From Phlebotomus papatasi (Eukaryota; Arthropoda; Insecta; Diptera; Psychodidae): DNA of 64,000 bases. Position numbers and translations under genes: made by a program. Positions 22,201 through 33,579 of the stretch are shown piece after piece. Each line of letters opens with the position of its first letter. Within the stretch, counting starts at the first letter, position 1. The notes beneath the pieces were generated by a model. The model saw nothing but the letters and a program-made list of their open reading frames with translations, was not told where the DNA came from and ran no database searches. The stretch is taken from assembly GCF_024763615.1 (NCBI RefSeq), contig NC_077222.1, forward strand, positions 36,022,001 through 36,086,000. The letters are read 5' to 3'.

Positions 22201-25075
22201 AAATAACAAACAATTTTGTTTATATTTCAAAATCTAATGGATAATGTGCCTGTATTTGAAGCAATATTTCCTCAAAAATCTTGCCTGAGAAGGAATTGGA
22301 GGATTTAAGCCATATGGCTAAGCTTCAGGTCTGAAACCCGTATAAAGCCCGTATCACACGGATTTCAGACTTGAAGTTTAGTCCAGTTCCTGAAGATATC
22401 AAAATTCTAAATAAAACGAAATTTTACTTTTTAAATCTTACCTGATAATAAACTAGAAAAGTTAAGCCATATAGCTAAATCCTGCCTTACCCTAAAGGCT
22501 TACACAAAATTTAACAAAAAATCATGAAAATGGAGCATTTTTGAAGTTAATCGCGTCAAAAAATGTTTCATTTTGACAAAAATTGTCACATGTGTAACAT
22601 ACAGGACTGAATAAGGTGAATAATGTGAATAAGGAGAGTTTTTTAATTAAAGTCATATAGTTAACTAATCCGGGCCCTTCGCTATCTGGATCGTTTATGA
22701 CTAATCCAATTAAAATAATATTATTATTTTTATTTCCGTAATATAGTCACTACAGTAACATAATATAACTATTCAAATTTGAGAAAAGCAAAGGGCTTTC
22801 GATCAATACCAAACTTAAGGTCCCCTGACCTCCTTGACCCGAGCTATAAGGGTCTAAAATGTTTCTTTAAATGGAAATAACTCCGGTTCGAATTGTCAGA
22901 ATTTTAAAAGTGAGGGCGTTTTGGAAAGCTCTCGTGAAATGCCACTACCCCTTCTAACATCGCAAGTTCATAAAACCACCGCTAGGGGCGCTATTTTTAA
23001 AAAGAAGATTTTTCAATTTTCTAAATTAAATAACTCAAAAATTCCATTGTGCATCGGGCTGAAATTTTAGTATGTTGTAGCCGCTGATTATACCTATCAA
23101 ACAAAAAATACCTAAGTCGATCCATAACCCCTGACCCGAGCTATAAGAGGTCAAAGTTCGAATATTGACCGGCCTCTATCTCCGGTTCTAATTAACATTT
23201 TGAGCTGAATTTTGGGTTTTTGGTTTCGTTTCAATGACCACTTTCAGATGGAAGTTCAAAAAGTCACCACAGGTGGGGCTGCGATAGCGTCAAAATTCAA
23301 CAAAATTCAAACTCATTTTTCTCAAAAACGGCATTGTGCAAGTTAATCAAATTTTAGAATGTTGTAGTCTAGTCTATGACGTTTCAAATTTCACGAAATT
23401 CAAAAAATCATATCTCCGGTTTTATTTGACCAATTTTGATGAGTGAGGGCTTAAACGAAAGATCTCACCAAATGCTACAACTTTCTAGAATATTTGAACT
23501 TCGTGGGACCAACACCAGGGGCGCCACAGTCGAAAAACCAATTTCAATATCACATAACCTCAATTATCTCGACTGTCGCTGAACCGATTTTGATGATTAC
23601 TTCGACATAATTGTAGAGGACATTTGTGTCTACATTTCGTCCATACATCATTTTCCGCTCAGACTACGCTATCAGTCCGATTTTGCCGTTTTAGTGTGAA
23701 AAAATTAATTTTTCCCATAATAAGGCTTTCTTCTTCTTCTTCTTCTGTTTTATGTAGGGCTGTCGGACTCACTCGGGTCCATATAGCCAATAATAAGGCT
23801 TTGAAACCACTCAGATGCCATTTTGACTGCTTCTACTCGACCAAGACACTTAAAATAAAGTTTTAAATGGAAAGTCTCACAAAATACAACAATTCTTTGA
23901 TATAGTTGGAGTTCACCAAATGAACACTTGGGGCGCTCTGGTCGAAAAAACGAGTTCAGAAACAAACAACCTCGATTATCTCGGCTTCTGATTAATCGAT
24001 GAGATCAAGTTCTACGGCAAAATTATAGGGAACTTTCTGGTCTACATTTCACCCATATATCACTTTTCTGTCACTCCATCCAAATCTTTGATATTTTGGT
24101 TTAAATACAATATTTGTATAATTTCATGAATTTTATTCAAGATAATTGAATGACGTCACCCAACTTAAGCTATAAATCGAATTTGCGTACATTTCGAATT
24201 AGCTTACATTAAGAATCTCACCTACATAAGCCGGTTAGGATTATCTGTCCCTTTTAGTTTAACTGTTTCCGGACCGCAGCATATACTGCAAGCCAATTTC
24301 ACCATTTTTTAATCAAAAATATCTAATCTCAGGACTTAATTGAGGTCCTACAAAAAATATCTTACATTTGGACATCCTTATAGTTTGTAATCATTCACAA
24401 GAATCGGATTTTTATCAGTTCTGAATAATTAAAAAAACATTGTTTTTTTTACAGAATATTCATATGCTTCTTTGGGTACTCAGAGTCCCAAAAGAGACGA
24501 AAGAGTTTAAAATCATTTTTAAAATTGTTCCTTTTCTCATAGTCTTATCAGCAGCTGCTTCACGGATTTTATTAATTTTGCTTTCTGTAGCGTAGTGTAT
24601 GACCCTTTTCCGTTTTTTCTGCCCTTTCCTTTGAAATCGAAAAATCTTTTATGCTTTCGTGTTTTATTTGTTTAATTTGTTTCGAAAGTATGATTAAAAA
24701 AAAATAATAAAAATATTTAGATAGTGTTACATAAACCCCAACACATTTGGTTAAAAGTTTCTAAATAGCATTTAGAGATGATAAAGTTTTTTTTTTTGCT
24801 GAGCCCAATTGTTGGAGTAACTGCCTTCTTTCCAGCTCAACATGGACATTGAGCATCTGGAGAAGAATTTGATCTGCCTCCTCAAAGACATTGACAGTGT
24901 GAGGCCGAAGAGAGATGGAAGGTTTATCACGAGAGTTCTCCTTAAATCTCCTCCATCGACTGAACAATTCAAAATTGATCCCTTCCTCTATGTCAGCGAA
25001 ATAGCTGAGAAGTTCGCCGCGAAGGAGGACACGGAAGCAGAAGAGAAAGACGAAGAGGCTCAAGCTGTTCAGTAA
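19253..25075 (+). CDS. mRpL1: Mitochondrial ribosomal protein L1
   Basis: Exons are 19253-19440, 19506-20121 and 24836-25075, with matching phases (2 and 0). The product is 347 residues and belongs to the L1 stalk of the mitochondrial large ribosomal subunit. The N-terminus is basic and hydrophobic, as expected for mitochondrial import, and is followed by a Lys-rich stretch. Family landmarks are VGRYYKWKVYPFREAVE, the L1-domain segment FTKTKESAKEAMAAGAS, GELQLSDYQYVLAHPEI, LVTLRGLMKKKFPNPKNGSL, and the last-exon motif RPKRDGRFITRVLLKSPPS. The C-terminus is acidic. The second intron is 4.7 kb and full of repeats. A candidate AATAAA signal is at 25186-25191. The gene is divergent from the Tudor gene and convergent with the GST. 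Confidence 0.96.
20278..20705. mobile_element. MITE family C (GGGTAAGTGTG termini, TA target)
   Basis: This 428-bp element has ends GGGTAAGTGTG and CACACTTACCC, each touching TA. Subterminal GCCGAATTCCGGAC and ATGCCGAAATTTGGC motifs are present. It is homologous, in opposite orientation, to 47334-47757. Confidence 0.8.
21095..21731. repeat. Dispersed repeat family D (CCGATT-rich), copy 1
   Basis: It starts near an AAGCATCCCAGGCTTTGCG motif. It continues through repeated (A)CCGATTnnAACCG words and AATGTTCGCCTGGATAA, and ends TAGAGTTCGAGCAGTAAAA. Copies occur at 30185-30940 and 52948-53667. It looks non-coding and non-autonomous, of unknown class. Confidence 0.7.
21790..22500. repeat. Short dispersed motifs around AGCCATATGGCT
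   Basis: Several imperfect copies of a GTTTAGCCCAGTTCCTGAAG...CAAAATTCTAAATAA segment and of AGCCATATGGCTAAG lie here. Others are near 12815, 13230, 13710, 21030, 49215 and 49375. They are old decayed repeats without coding content. Confidence 0.5.
22795..24245. repeat. Large dispersed repeat, copy R2
   Basis: This is the second copy of the 17218-18480 repeat, with the same order of landmarks. Inside it, 23560-23700 and 23945-24080 resemble each other (TCGATTATCTCGGCTTCTG-type, then TCTACATTTCGTCC/CACCC), so the element carries an internal tandem duplication of about 390 bp. Confidence 0.65.
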
Positions 25076-25733
25076 ACTGCTCTTCCGGCAATTAGTAGGT
25101 TCATACTTTGCCTTCAACTTCGCGAAAGAGACACATTTAGTCTCGCGATAATTGTGAATGAAACAGTGACTTCATTGTTGTAGGTAATAAATAATGTTTA
25201 CAGAAGCACATGGTAAAGTAGTTTTTATGTCTCCAATTTTCCCTCCTGAGTTGTGTGCATTTTTTTTTGTTAATTTAAAATTTGTGACTCAAGAATCCGG
25301 AGATAACCCGGTGACTCGAGTGAGATTTTTTGGTTGGATGCTGCTTAACTAAGATTTAAATTTGACCTTCTCTCTCAAATCTCTCTGTTCATGAGAATGT
25401 CTCACAAGTCCAGAAGAATAGACTGAGCTCTCCATTCAGATTCAATAATGTCGCGGTCTTTTGTATTTCTTACGCACACAGACGAAAGAGTTCTTAACTA
25501 AGTTCACGAGGGATAGATGCAAGGAGTACAATTGCGCATTACCCAAATGAGAGTCTCCGGAATGGCGAGGAAGAGGGAATCACTTGAAGTTCGTTGCTAT
25601 GGTTTTCCCCTGCAGAAACATTCCAAGAGGCAAAGCATTAAGAGAGCAATGTACAAGAGAGAAAAAGTCTTTTAATTCTCTATTATTTATTATAATTTAT
25701 TTAAATAATTGATTTCAAAGCGTCTGTAGCCAT
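25076..25733. other. Convergent intergenic region, mRpL1 / GST
   Basis: AATAAA at 25186-25191 (plus) likely serves mRpL1. TTTATT at 25686-25691 reads AATAAA on the minus strand and lies about 43 nt past the GST stop. No coding exon is seen between them. Confidence 0.5.
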
Positions 25734-28700
25734 TTACTGATCCCATGGTTCCAATTTGAGGCCAGTTTTGTTTGAGATGTATTCTATTAGGAGCTCCGCA
25801 CCTTCCTCATTCTCCTGAAATCCTGGAACAGGGACGCATCTCATGTACCAGTCCACTAAGTTCTTGAATTTTGCAACATTAGCACCCAGAACCTAAATGA
25901 GAAAAGATATTTTATCAGGTTTTACTTAATTTTTGTCATTGGGAAATTAAATTCACTCTGTTTTTTTCTTCATTTTTTGCTTATTTCAATTTGTTACTAG
26001 TAATGAAAAAATAAATCTCAACGAAAGAATAGAAAAAAACTTTAAATATTTTTATTACAAAAAAAAACACAAACATTGATTACACCGGAGATAACGCTGC
26101 TTTTGTATAATGTTTCAAAATAGAGGGCCCGGAGGGCCCTTATTTAAATCCAATTTAATGTAACCCTTAGACTTCGGTATTGTTTCCGTTTTATCATTTT
26201 TGTGCCTTACGCACACCGCACAATAACTTTTGTTTAGTAAACATGTTTTTGACATTTCAATGAGAGTGAGTGAGATCTAAATCTATAGTCATCTCGCTCA
26301 TTCTTATGGGAAATTTTGAAAACATGTTTACAAACAAAAGTTATTGTGCGTTGGACATTATGCATAAAAAACGTCTTTGACCCTAAATTGACTACAGTAA
26401 ATTTTACAAATTTTTAATATTGAATTAAATAAATACTGTATAAGTAGTACAGTATACCCAGTATACTTGACTACTTCCACAATTAATATGTTGTCCCTAT
26501 TATATTTTATATCAAAATCAAGTTAAATAAGGTCGTGACCTATTTCTCCATGGAACTGTGTTAACCCATTCAGTCAATGTACTAGAAATACTTAACATAG
26601 AATGTTCATATTTTGGAAATATATTCCTTCAGATTAATAGATGATTTTTTTGAAAATAATTTTTTTTAATCTATTATCGGGGTGCGGGGAGCTGCACTCA
26701 AATACGCGTTTTAACTGTCACTGAATTTAAATTCTGTACATTAACACTTCGAAGAACCCTAACTAAAAGTGTCACGGAAGGACCAAGTGGCAGCCGCTGC
26801 CACTTATCGGATTTTACATAATATTTTAATATTTTTACATATATTTTAACATTCGGAGCCTCAGTCAGTTCTTTTCTGGTGTCTGAATCAGAAATTTCAC
26901 CTCCTTGGGTACTGTATCTAAAGATTTTTAACCATTCGATGTTTTCATTTTTATCAGAATCATGGCGTCAGGGAAAGTGGTCTGCCTTTGAATGCGGCAG
27001 CCTTTGAATATTTCAATTTTTCTCTTATTTTTCAAAGCAAAAATTCTACATATGAACAATAGTTAATACTATTAACTATTTTCTATTGACTTCGCTTAAC
27101 AAAATGGATTTTGAGCTTTGGTAAATAAGAGAAAAATTGAATAATTCCCATAATTATTCATATTTCATGCATATTTCCCAATTCAATATTTCCCATAATT
27201 CTTCTCAATAATTTGCAAAAACACTTTCAATTTGTTCTTTTAGGGCTTTTATACACTAACAATCAAGAAAATTACATCTGCAGAACGTCAAACTACCATA
27301 TAAAATGCATATGGCAGCTACTGCCACTTGGTCCTTCCGAGTGCAGTTTTTTGTTTTTGCAATATATTTACATTAATATTTAATTTTTATTAAAAATTTT
27401 ATAACGAAAAAATAGCCAGATAAATTCTGCACGCATTCAATCGGGTCTCCAGGCGAAATAATATATTCTTCACTATAAAGAATAAAATTGAAAATTAAAT
27501 TGGCAGCGGCTGCCACTAGGGTCCTTCCAAGTGTTAATACATTACAAACTCTGTTGATTTAGATAGAGTACCTATCCAAGAAAACAAATTAATAACCGGA
27601 ATTCAAATCAGGAAAAAAGATAAAGGCCAATTTTAACAAATTCGACGGGATGTGGGATTCTCCGTCAGCCATTTTGAGCAAAAATTTTGCATAACTTTCT
27701 CCGAAGCGAGAAAAGAACAACAAAATGTTTTTCCATCTCTGTCGGGCTATTTTTTCCAAGTAATTGAATGACTAAAGTTACACCGAGAAAAATGTGGATG
27801 GTAAAATTTACCATCCTCCATACAAAATTCTAATGGCCGGATAGTAAAAAAGTCACCCAGCAAACGCGATATTAAATTGGACTGTCAAAAATTGTAGAAT
27901 CTATTGCATGGATAGTAAATTCTAATAGCCGGATGGTAAATTCTAATATCCCCGGATATTAGATTTTACTATCCGGATGGTAAATTTTACTGGCAGGATA
28001 GTAAATTTTACTAGCCGGATATTAGAATGAAAAATGTCGGAAAAATTTATTTTTCCTTATTTTCATTGATTTTTGGCCATTGTTTGAGAGCTTAGGGCCC
28101 TTCCTGGATGACATTCTCTGTATTTCAAGCCATTTTGATGCGTGAAAATCTTTTTCCAACATTGACGACTCAGCCGAGATTTGAACACGCGACCTTTGCG
28201 ATGACAGTCCAGCATCTTCCAGCTGCGCCACGAATTGCTATAATGTATTCAAAGCATATCGGGAACCGTTGCATCGGCATCCACGATATTCCAAAATGAC
28301 ATTTTAACAGCAGGATGGCAAATTTTATTGGCTTGGATAGTAATTCCAATCCAAATTACTATCCTCCGTTAAAATTTACTGTCTTGCAGTTAAATTTTAA
28401 CATCAAATATGCGGCCAGTAAAATTTACTTCCCGGATATTAGAATCTAAGAGAGGTCAATGTAAAATCTAAAGAAGGATAGTAGATTTTACCATCCGGCT
28501 GTTAGAATTTACTATCCATAGGATAGTAAATTTTAAAATGTCAAGATGGTAGATTCTAAAGGAAAGTATCTATGGAGGATGGTATTTTCTACTATCTTTT
28601 GAGGCAGTAGAATTTAAAGACACGATTTGTAGAAAAGACCATCCAAATTTTTCTCGGTGTACTAAAAATCTATTCCCGACAGCAATTTGAGTATCAATTG

Positions 28701-31700
28701 CCTAGGAATAAATTATCTAAAATCACTGAATTTGCGTATGATGTTTAATACCATGGTAAGGAATGGGTTAATTGGACAACTATTAATCCTTAAAAAAGCG
28801 GGATAATTAGTTTTGGTCAGTAAATTAGCAAATTTGGTAAGTGAAAATCCAAATTTTTCAGTAAATAATTCAATGTCAGTACCGTAGATGCGGGTGAATT
28901 TTGCCCTCTACTGTTCGTAAACTTTTCTATAATTTTAATGTGTAAGAATGGTCTTCATCGATCAAACATGGTAGATCGAATTTGTAAAGACCATAGACCA
29001 TCCTTAAGTGCTAGAATTAAAGAAAAGCTTATGAACAGGGGGGTCAAAGCCACCCGCATCTACGATAAAAAATCAACTTTGGTAATCACGGAAATATACT
29101 TCGATCAGTAAAAAAAATTAAATTAGTTTGCAACTTCTTAATTTTCAATTTGCCAATTTACTATTTACCAATTTTCATTTTTACTAAAATTCTACTAAGA
29201 GGGCATTACTTAAAGTCAAAGCTTATTTAATAGGTATGAAAACATAATAACAGAAATGAAGATAAAAAAAATAGTAGAAGAATAGAACATCGCGCAGTGA
29301 AATTGACAAGCTTCTCTGCCACATTTATACAAAATCGGCGTAAGTACTTTCAAGTGATACCCCAAAAGTTTGAAAAAAAAAATTAAATTCCAACAATTGA
29401 ACAATTTTTTATTCTCTTATAATGATAAAAGATTTATAAAATGTTTAAAAATTTTATGCTCCATTTTTCTTCCTTATTTGTTTGATATTAAGTTAATTAA
29501 TTAAATACTTTTTGTTATAAATAATATCTATAATTTTATGGTCTTTTATTACTTTATTGTTTATTTATTTCGAAGTACGTATTTACTACTAAGTAAATGC
29601 AGATGTTTTGAGTGGAAGTCATGGAACGTATTTAGCTATAACCAAATAAGAATAACCACTGGATAAGAGCATTATCACCAGCTACAAATCGATTATTTTT
29701 GAATAAAAAAAAATTTAGGTTTAACCCTGATTTCAGACGTGCTCATTATAACTTCCATTCGGTTCAAAATAATTGTCGGTAATGAGCGTAAAATGTGTGA
29801 TTTGTATCTTTGAATCACTTAATATTGAGAATTCGATTTACAGTAGACTCTCGCAAATTCGGCTCTTTTAAGATCGGGCTACTTTTTAATTCGGGCAGCG
29901 GTTACATTTGAAAAAAGTTTGTTGTCATTTTTCATTTTGATTATGATTATCAAATGAATCAAAAATGCTCAAGTTTGGCATGGTTTGTCTTAGTTTTGAT
30001 GTGATTTTGCATTATTGAGGGATTTTCGCGCAATTTACGTTATATATGAGTGTGTAAACTCAATATCTATATGCACATGAATAAAAAATCGTTGCATTTC
30101 AAAAAGTTTGTCGCCCGAATTTCTGTCTAATTCGGCAGACATTTCGGTCCCATATGCCCGATTTTGAGAGAGTTGTATTAATTTATAAAAGGAGTGACAA
30201 AGCGTTCCAGGCTTTACGAAGTGCTCAAACTCGTGATTTAGATGCTATCCATCAAAAGTTCTTTCATGTGGTTTAAACCGATTTGTAACTCACTCGAAAG
30301 ATCCCACAAAATAATTTTAAGAGTAATAAAATTGATTTTAGGGCAAAAATTGCTTATCGGTTCATAACCGGGTCACAACCGGTTCACTACCAGTTCATAA
30401 CCAATTTGAACGAATTTACAAATCACTCAAAACATTCATTGTCCAAACCAAAATATCTTAGGACTTAATGTAAATGAATTTCGAATAAAAATTAGTTATC
30501 GGTTATGAACCAGTTCATTATCGGTTCAAAATCGATTGGAGCTGATTCAGTTTTGTCGAAAATTCCAAGACCTTTCCAATGAGCCTAGACATGACATTCT
30601 CCTGATAAATGCGCTCTCTAGAGCCTTTTTTTAACCTTTGACCTTAAAAAACCGTTATTAGGAATAATTCTACGGTATTTGCGCACATGGTCAATTGTTC
30701 GCCTGTATAATCTCTAAAATATATCCAAAAATGAAATAAATGAGTAGGGAAGGTGTGGGGGTAAAATGAGTGGCATGTTAACGATCGCTGGGTCGAATTA
30801 TGGCGGTTCCCCCTTAGGTCCCAAGTCGCTATCTCTAATTGTTTGTCCTCTAGCGCTAGCGATAACCGGACGGACAGTCGGATAAACAGCGTGACAGAGG
30901 GAATACTATGCTCTCTCTCTGTGGAGTTCGAGTAGTAAAAGGTAAACTTGATCCACAAAAATTGGTTAAAATAGGTTTAAATTGACCTATATCAATTAGG
31001 TTTCTTTTGAATCATTGTTTTCTTTTTTTTTGTAAGGCAATGGATTTTGTTCTTATCGAGACATTTTAATATTTCAATGGCAATAAAGAAGTGTGTCACA
31101 AAAATGGACCTAAACCATAAATATCTTTTCATATTCAAAATTAATAAGAATAGCGTTACTTTTCGACCTAATAGTAAAAACGATTTTAATTTTGAGTCAT
31201 AAGTCTACTTTTTATCAATTAACTCTTTAAGGACCCTTTTGATTTTTTAAGGCCCCTTTATTGGGGCTCTGAAAAAATTACTTTTTCTGAGTTCTTAGAG
31301 CAAAACATAACTTTGTGAAAACCATAGGAAAAAAAATTTGGCACACTATTGGCGTACAATTCGTCCTTAAAGTATTGATAGATTCAATTCTAGATATTAA
31401 GTAATCCAAAGACACAAATTACGTCTTTGAACGTTCATAAGCTACAATTAATGTGAATAGCATTAAGATTGTAAAGTGTGAAAACACCGTAGAGTACCTA
31501 TAGGTACCTATAGGTACTCTACGTGTGAAGCGAGCTACTCTAAAGTGTGAAAACACCGTAGAGTACCTATAGGTACCTATAGGTACTCTACGGTGTTTTC
31601 ACACTTTACAATCTTAATGCTATTCACATTAATTGTAGCTTATGAACGTTCAAAGACGTAATTTGTGTCTTTGGATTACTTAATATCTAGAATTGAATCT

Positions 31701-32629
31701 ATCAATACTTTAAGGACGAATTGTACGCCAATAGTGTGCCAAATTTTTTTTCCTATGGTTTTCACAAAGTTATGTTTTGCTCTAAGAACTCAGAAAAAGT
31801 AATTTTTTCAGAGCCCCAATAAAGGGGCCTTAAAAAATCAAAAGGGTCAAATATGTATACATATTTTTCTGCATATATTAAATTTATCCAAATATATATA
31901 ATATATAACTCTGATTTTTCTGAGTATTTCCCTTGCTAAAATACAACATTAAGCTCACCAAATTTAACTAAATAAATAGTACACTGACTAAGAGACGCAG
32001 TCAAATAAACCCAGCATCATGATAATTTAGATAAAACTGATGAGTTTACCTTTAATGTTGAAAAAGTTGAGAGAAATGCAAAGTCCGCGATAGTTAGTTC
32101 ATCGCCAGCAATGTAATTCTTTCCATCGATAAAATTATTCAAATGTTCCAGAAGGGTATAAACCTTGTCTTTCTTGTCTTGCGGAATTTCAGCCACTCCT
32201 GCATAGATTCCGGTCTTAAAATAAATAATAATGAAATTAGAAGGTTTTCACTCCAATTCTCAATCTCCAAAAGCTCTAAAAACTTACAATAATATTTCCG
32301 AGCGCATGCATTATGCTAGAATCCAGGCTCAACCTTGAGTCTACTAAGGCTCGTTTCTTGGGGTCCAGTGGGTAGAAGGAACTTCCAGGTGCTCGTGAGT
32401 TGACCAAGTATGCCAAAATTGCCCTGGATTCCCACATAATGAATCCATCATCATCAATTGTGGGTAAGCAGTGCTGAGGATTGATCTTCAGGAACTCAGG
32501 TTTCAACTGATCTCCTTTAGAAAGGTCCACCAAAATCTTCTGAACCTCAATTTTTAGATTTTCCACGGCAAAAAGAACTGCCCTGTAGGGAGGACACGGG
32601 GGATAGTAGTACAGTTTCAAAGGTGCCAT
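25734..32629 (-). CDS. Glutathione S-transferase, delta/epsilon-like, Cys at catalytic site
   Basis: Exons are 32629-32288, 32214-32050 and 25892-25734, all phase 0, giving 221 residues. This is a cytosolic enzyme that conjugates glutathione to xenobiotics and lipid peroxidation products. The N-terminal thioredoxin fold includes KINPQHCLPTIDDDGF and the glutathione-site WESRAILAYLV. The C-terminal helical domain includes YIAGDELTIADFAFLSTF, a conserved GST capping region. In delta and epsilon GSTs a Ser sits in the first loop (..SAPCR / ..SPPCR). Here the loop reads YPPCPPYRAV, so Cys12 aligns with that Ser. The second intron is 6.2 kb and packed with foldback repeats. A candidate minus-strand initiator TCAGT is at 32675-32671. 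Class (delta versus epsilon) is not settled by eye. Confidence 0.94.
26217..26350. mobile_element. Palindromic MITE family B, second copy
   Basis: The arms CGCACAATAACTTTTGTTTA and AAAAGTTATTGTGCG enclose GAGTGAGTGAGAT / ATCTCGCTCA words. The length is 134 bp against 132 bp for the 13519-13650 copy, with the same internal structure. Confidence 0.7.
26751..27537. mobile_element. TTAA-flanked foldback element with two nested elements
   Basis: The outer ends are TTAACACTTCGAAGAACC and GGTCCTTCCAAGTGTTAA. TTAA target duplication suggests a piggyBac-type non-autonomous element. A second pair of related ends (CACGGAAGGACCAAGTGGCAG near 26775 and its inverse ending near 27344) lies inside. A third element at 26971-27146 starts GGGAAAGTGGTCTGCC and is homologous to 42634-42831. 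Confidence 0.6.
27781..28659. mobile_element. Foldback element with CACCGAGAAAAAT termini and internal palindromes
   Basis: The ends CACCGAGAAAAATGTGGATGG and CCATCCAAATTTTTCTCGGTG are flanked by TA (27779-27780 and 28660-28661). Much of the interior is short words such as GGATAGTAAATT, GATATTAGA and TTTACTATCC in both orientations. A tRNA-like segment is embedded at about 28165-28235. It is in a GST intron. Confidence 0.7.
28165..28235 (-). repeat. tRNA-derived SINE head or tRNA pseudogene
   Basis: On the minus strand TGGCGCAGCTGG matches the Pol III A box and GTTCAAATCTC the B box. AAGGTCGCGTG precedes the B box, as in many tRNAs. No clean cloverleaf or 3' acceptor stem is visible, so a working tRNA is unlikely. 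Confidence 0.6.
28884..29063. mobile_element. Short foldback element (GTAGATGCGGGTG)
   Basis: The ends GTAGATGCGGGTG and CACCCGCATCTAC are perfect inverted repeats around a 180-bp AT-rich body. A degraded relative with AGTGCTAGAATTAAAGAAAA is at about 62850-62925. Confidence 0.65.
29841..30175. mobile_element. MITE family A, inverted copy
   Basis: It starts TA-CAGTAGACTCTCGCAAATTCG and runs as the reverse complement of 865-1204. The distal end has decayed to GAGAGAGTTG. Confidence 0.7.
30185..30940. repeat. Dispersed repeat family D, copy 2
   Basis: It has the same order of landmarks as 21095-21731: CCAGGCTTTACGAAGTGCTC, repeated ACCGGTTC/ACCGATT words, GTTCGCCTGTATAATCTC, and the terminal GAGTTCGAGTAGTAAAA. 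Confidence 0.7.
31232..31848. repeat. 617-bp near-perfect palindrome
   Basis: The arms 31232-31523 and 31557-31848 (292 bp each) read as exact reverse complements, with a 33-nt spacer. A 34-bp self-palindrome (GTAGAGTACCTATAGG and its complement) sits at the inner end of each arm. Each arm also contains a segment ending CGTCCTTAAAG that is related to the repeat at 50309-50445. It lies in the second intron of the GST gene, so its transcript could fold into a long hairpin. Confidence 0.9.
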
Positions 32630-33579
32630 TTGTTAGTTTCACAATTGCTCTTCACAAAGATCCGCAAGAGACTGAGCGCAACATTTCATTTTTGAATACT
32701 GAAACTCTTATCAGTACTATCACTTCATATCATTATCATCGTAAGCTTACCATTATGGAACTGTACATGACAGCATAAACAAATGACTGTTATCAGGATT
32801 GTGATTTATCAAAATTGGATGGTTGTGCAAAGTACTGCATTTAATGAATTACTTTCAAATGTTGTTTTTAGACAATACGTTCGTTATGTCACAAAACAAT
32901 TTTAAAAATTTATTTGCATTTGCCAGTGTAATAAAATAAAAATTGACTTAAAAAACGTTTTTCCATGAGCAAAACGGCTTATTAAACATGAAACGCATGA
33001 AACACAGCACAGTGCAATTGACAAGTTTCTCTACCGCATTCATACAAAATCGACGTAAGTACTTTCAATCAATATGACAAAAAATTGAAGATAAATATAT
33101 TTTTATTATAAATATTCTTATAAAGTAAAATGGAAACCATTTATAAACTATCTTCGCATCTCAGTTGTGATTTAAAGTAATTTCTGATTAATTTTGCGTT
33201 ATTTTTTAATCAAAATTTAATATATCACTGGCCGGACGGGCCGGACATTAGTTCTGAAAAATGCGACCAGTTTTAGTGTAAATTTTTTCCTGTTTTCGTA
33301 CACATTTCACAAGATATATTCAAAACTACGTAGGTTGCCAATTTGTGGTTTTCGGTTGCCTCTCCGTTATTAAATTGGCTTTTATTTTGTATTATTATTT
33401 TTTTCTAATTCATTCTACAATAACAGAAAACAGCTAATAAACTCAAAAGTTTTTTCGGCGCGCTAGATATATAGGAAATGTCATGCCCCTGCTGGCCGGT
33501 ATGAAAAATCTACTAAAAATTCTGAATTTTTCATTGATCAAACTGCTAATTTACTGACTAAAAATGTTAATTTAATTAT
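32630..33579. other. Intergenic region, GST promoter side
   Basis: The GST start codon is followed, on the minus strand, by an arthropod-type initiator TCAGT at 32675-32671, about 44 nt upstream of the ATG. The rest, to the odorant-receptor stop, is AT-rich. An 18-bp motif near 33010 (CAGTGCAATTGACAAG) is shared with 29296 (CAGTGAAATTGACAAG), suggesting old repeats. No exon is seen. Confidence 0.35.

Noticed and set aside
28022..28231. Possible tRNA gene or 69-codon ORF
   Set aside because: A and B boxes are present but no full cloverleaf is evident, and it is embedded in a foldback element; a SINE head is more likely.
31232..31848. CRISPR-like or tandem-array reading of the repeated TACCTATAGG words
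   Set aside because: The repeats are part of one large palindrome in an insect genome; there are no regular spacers.
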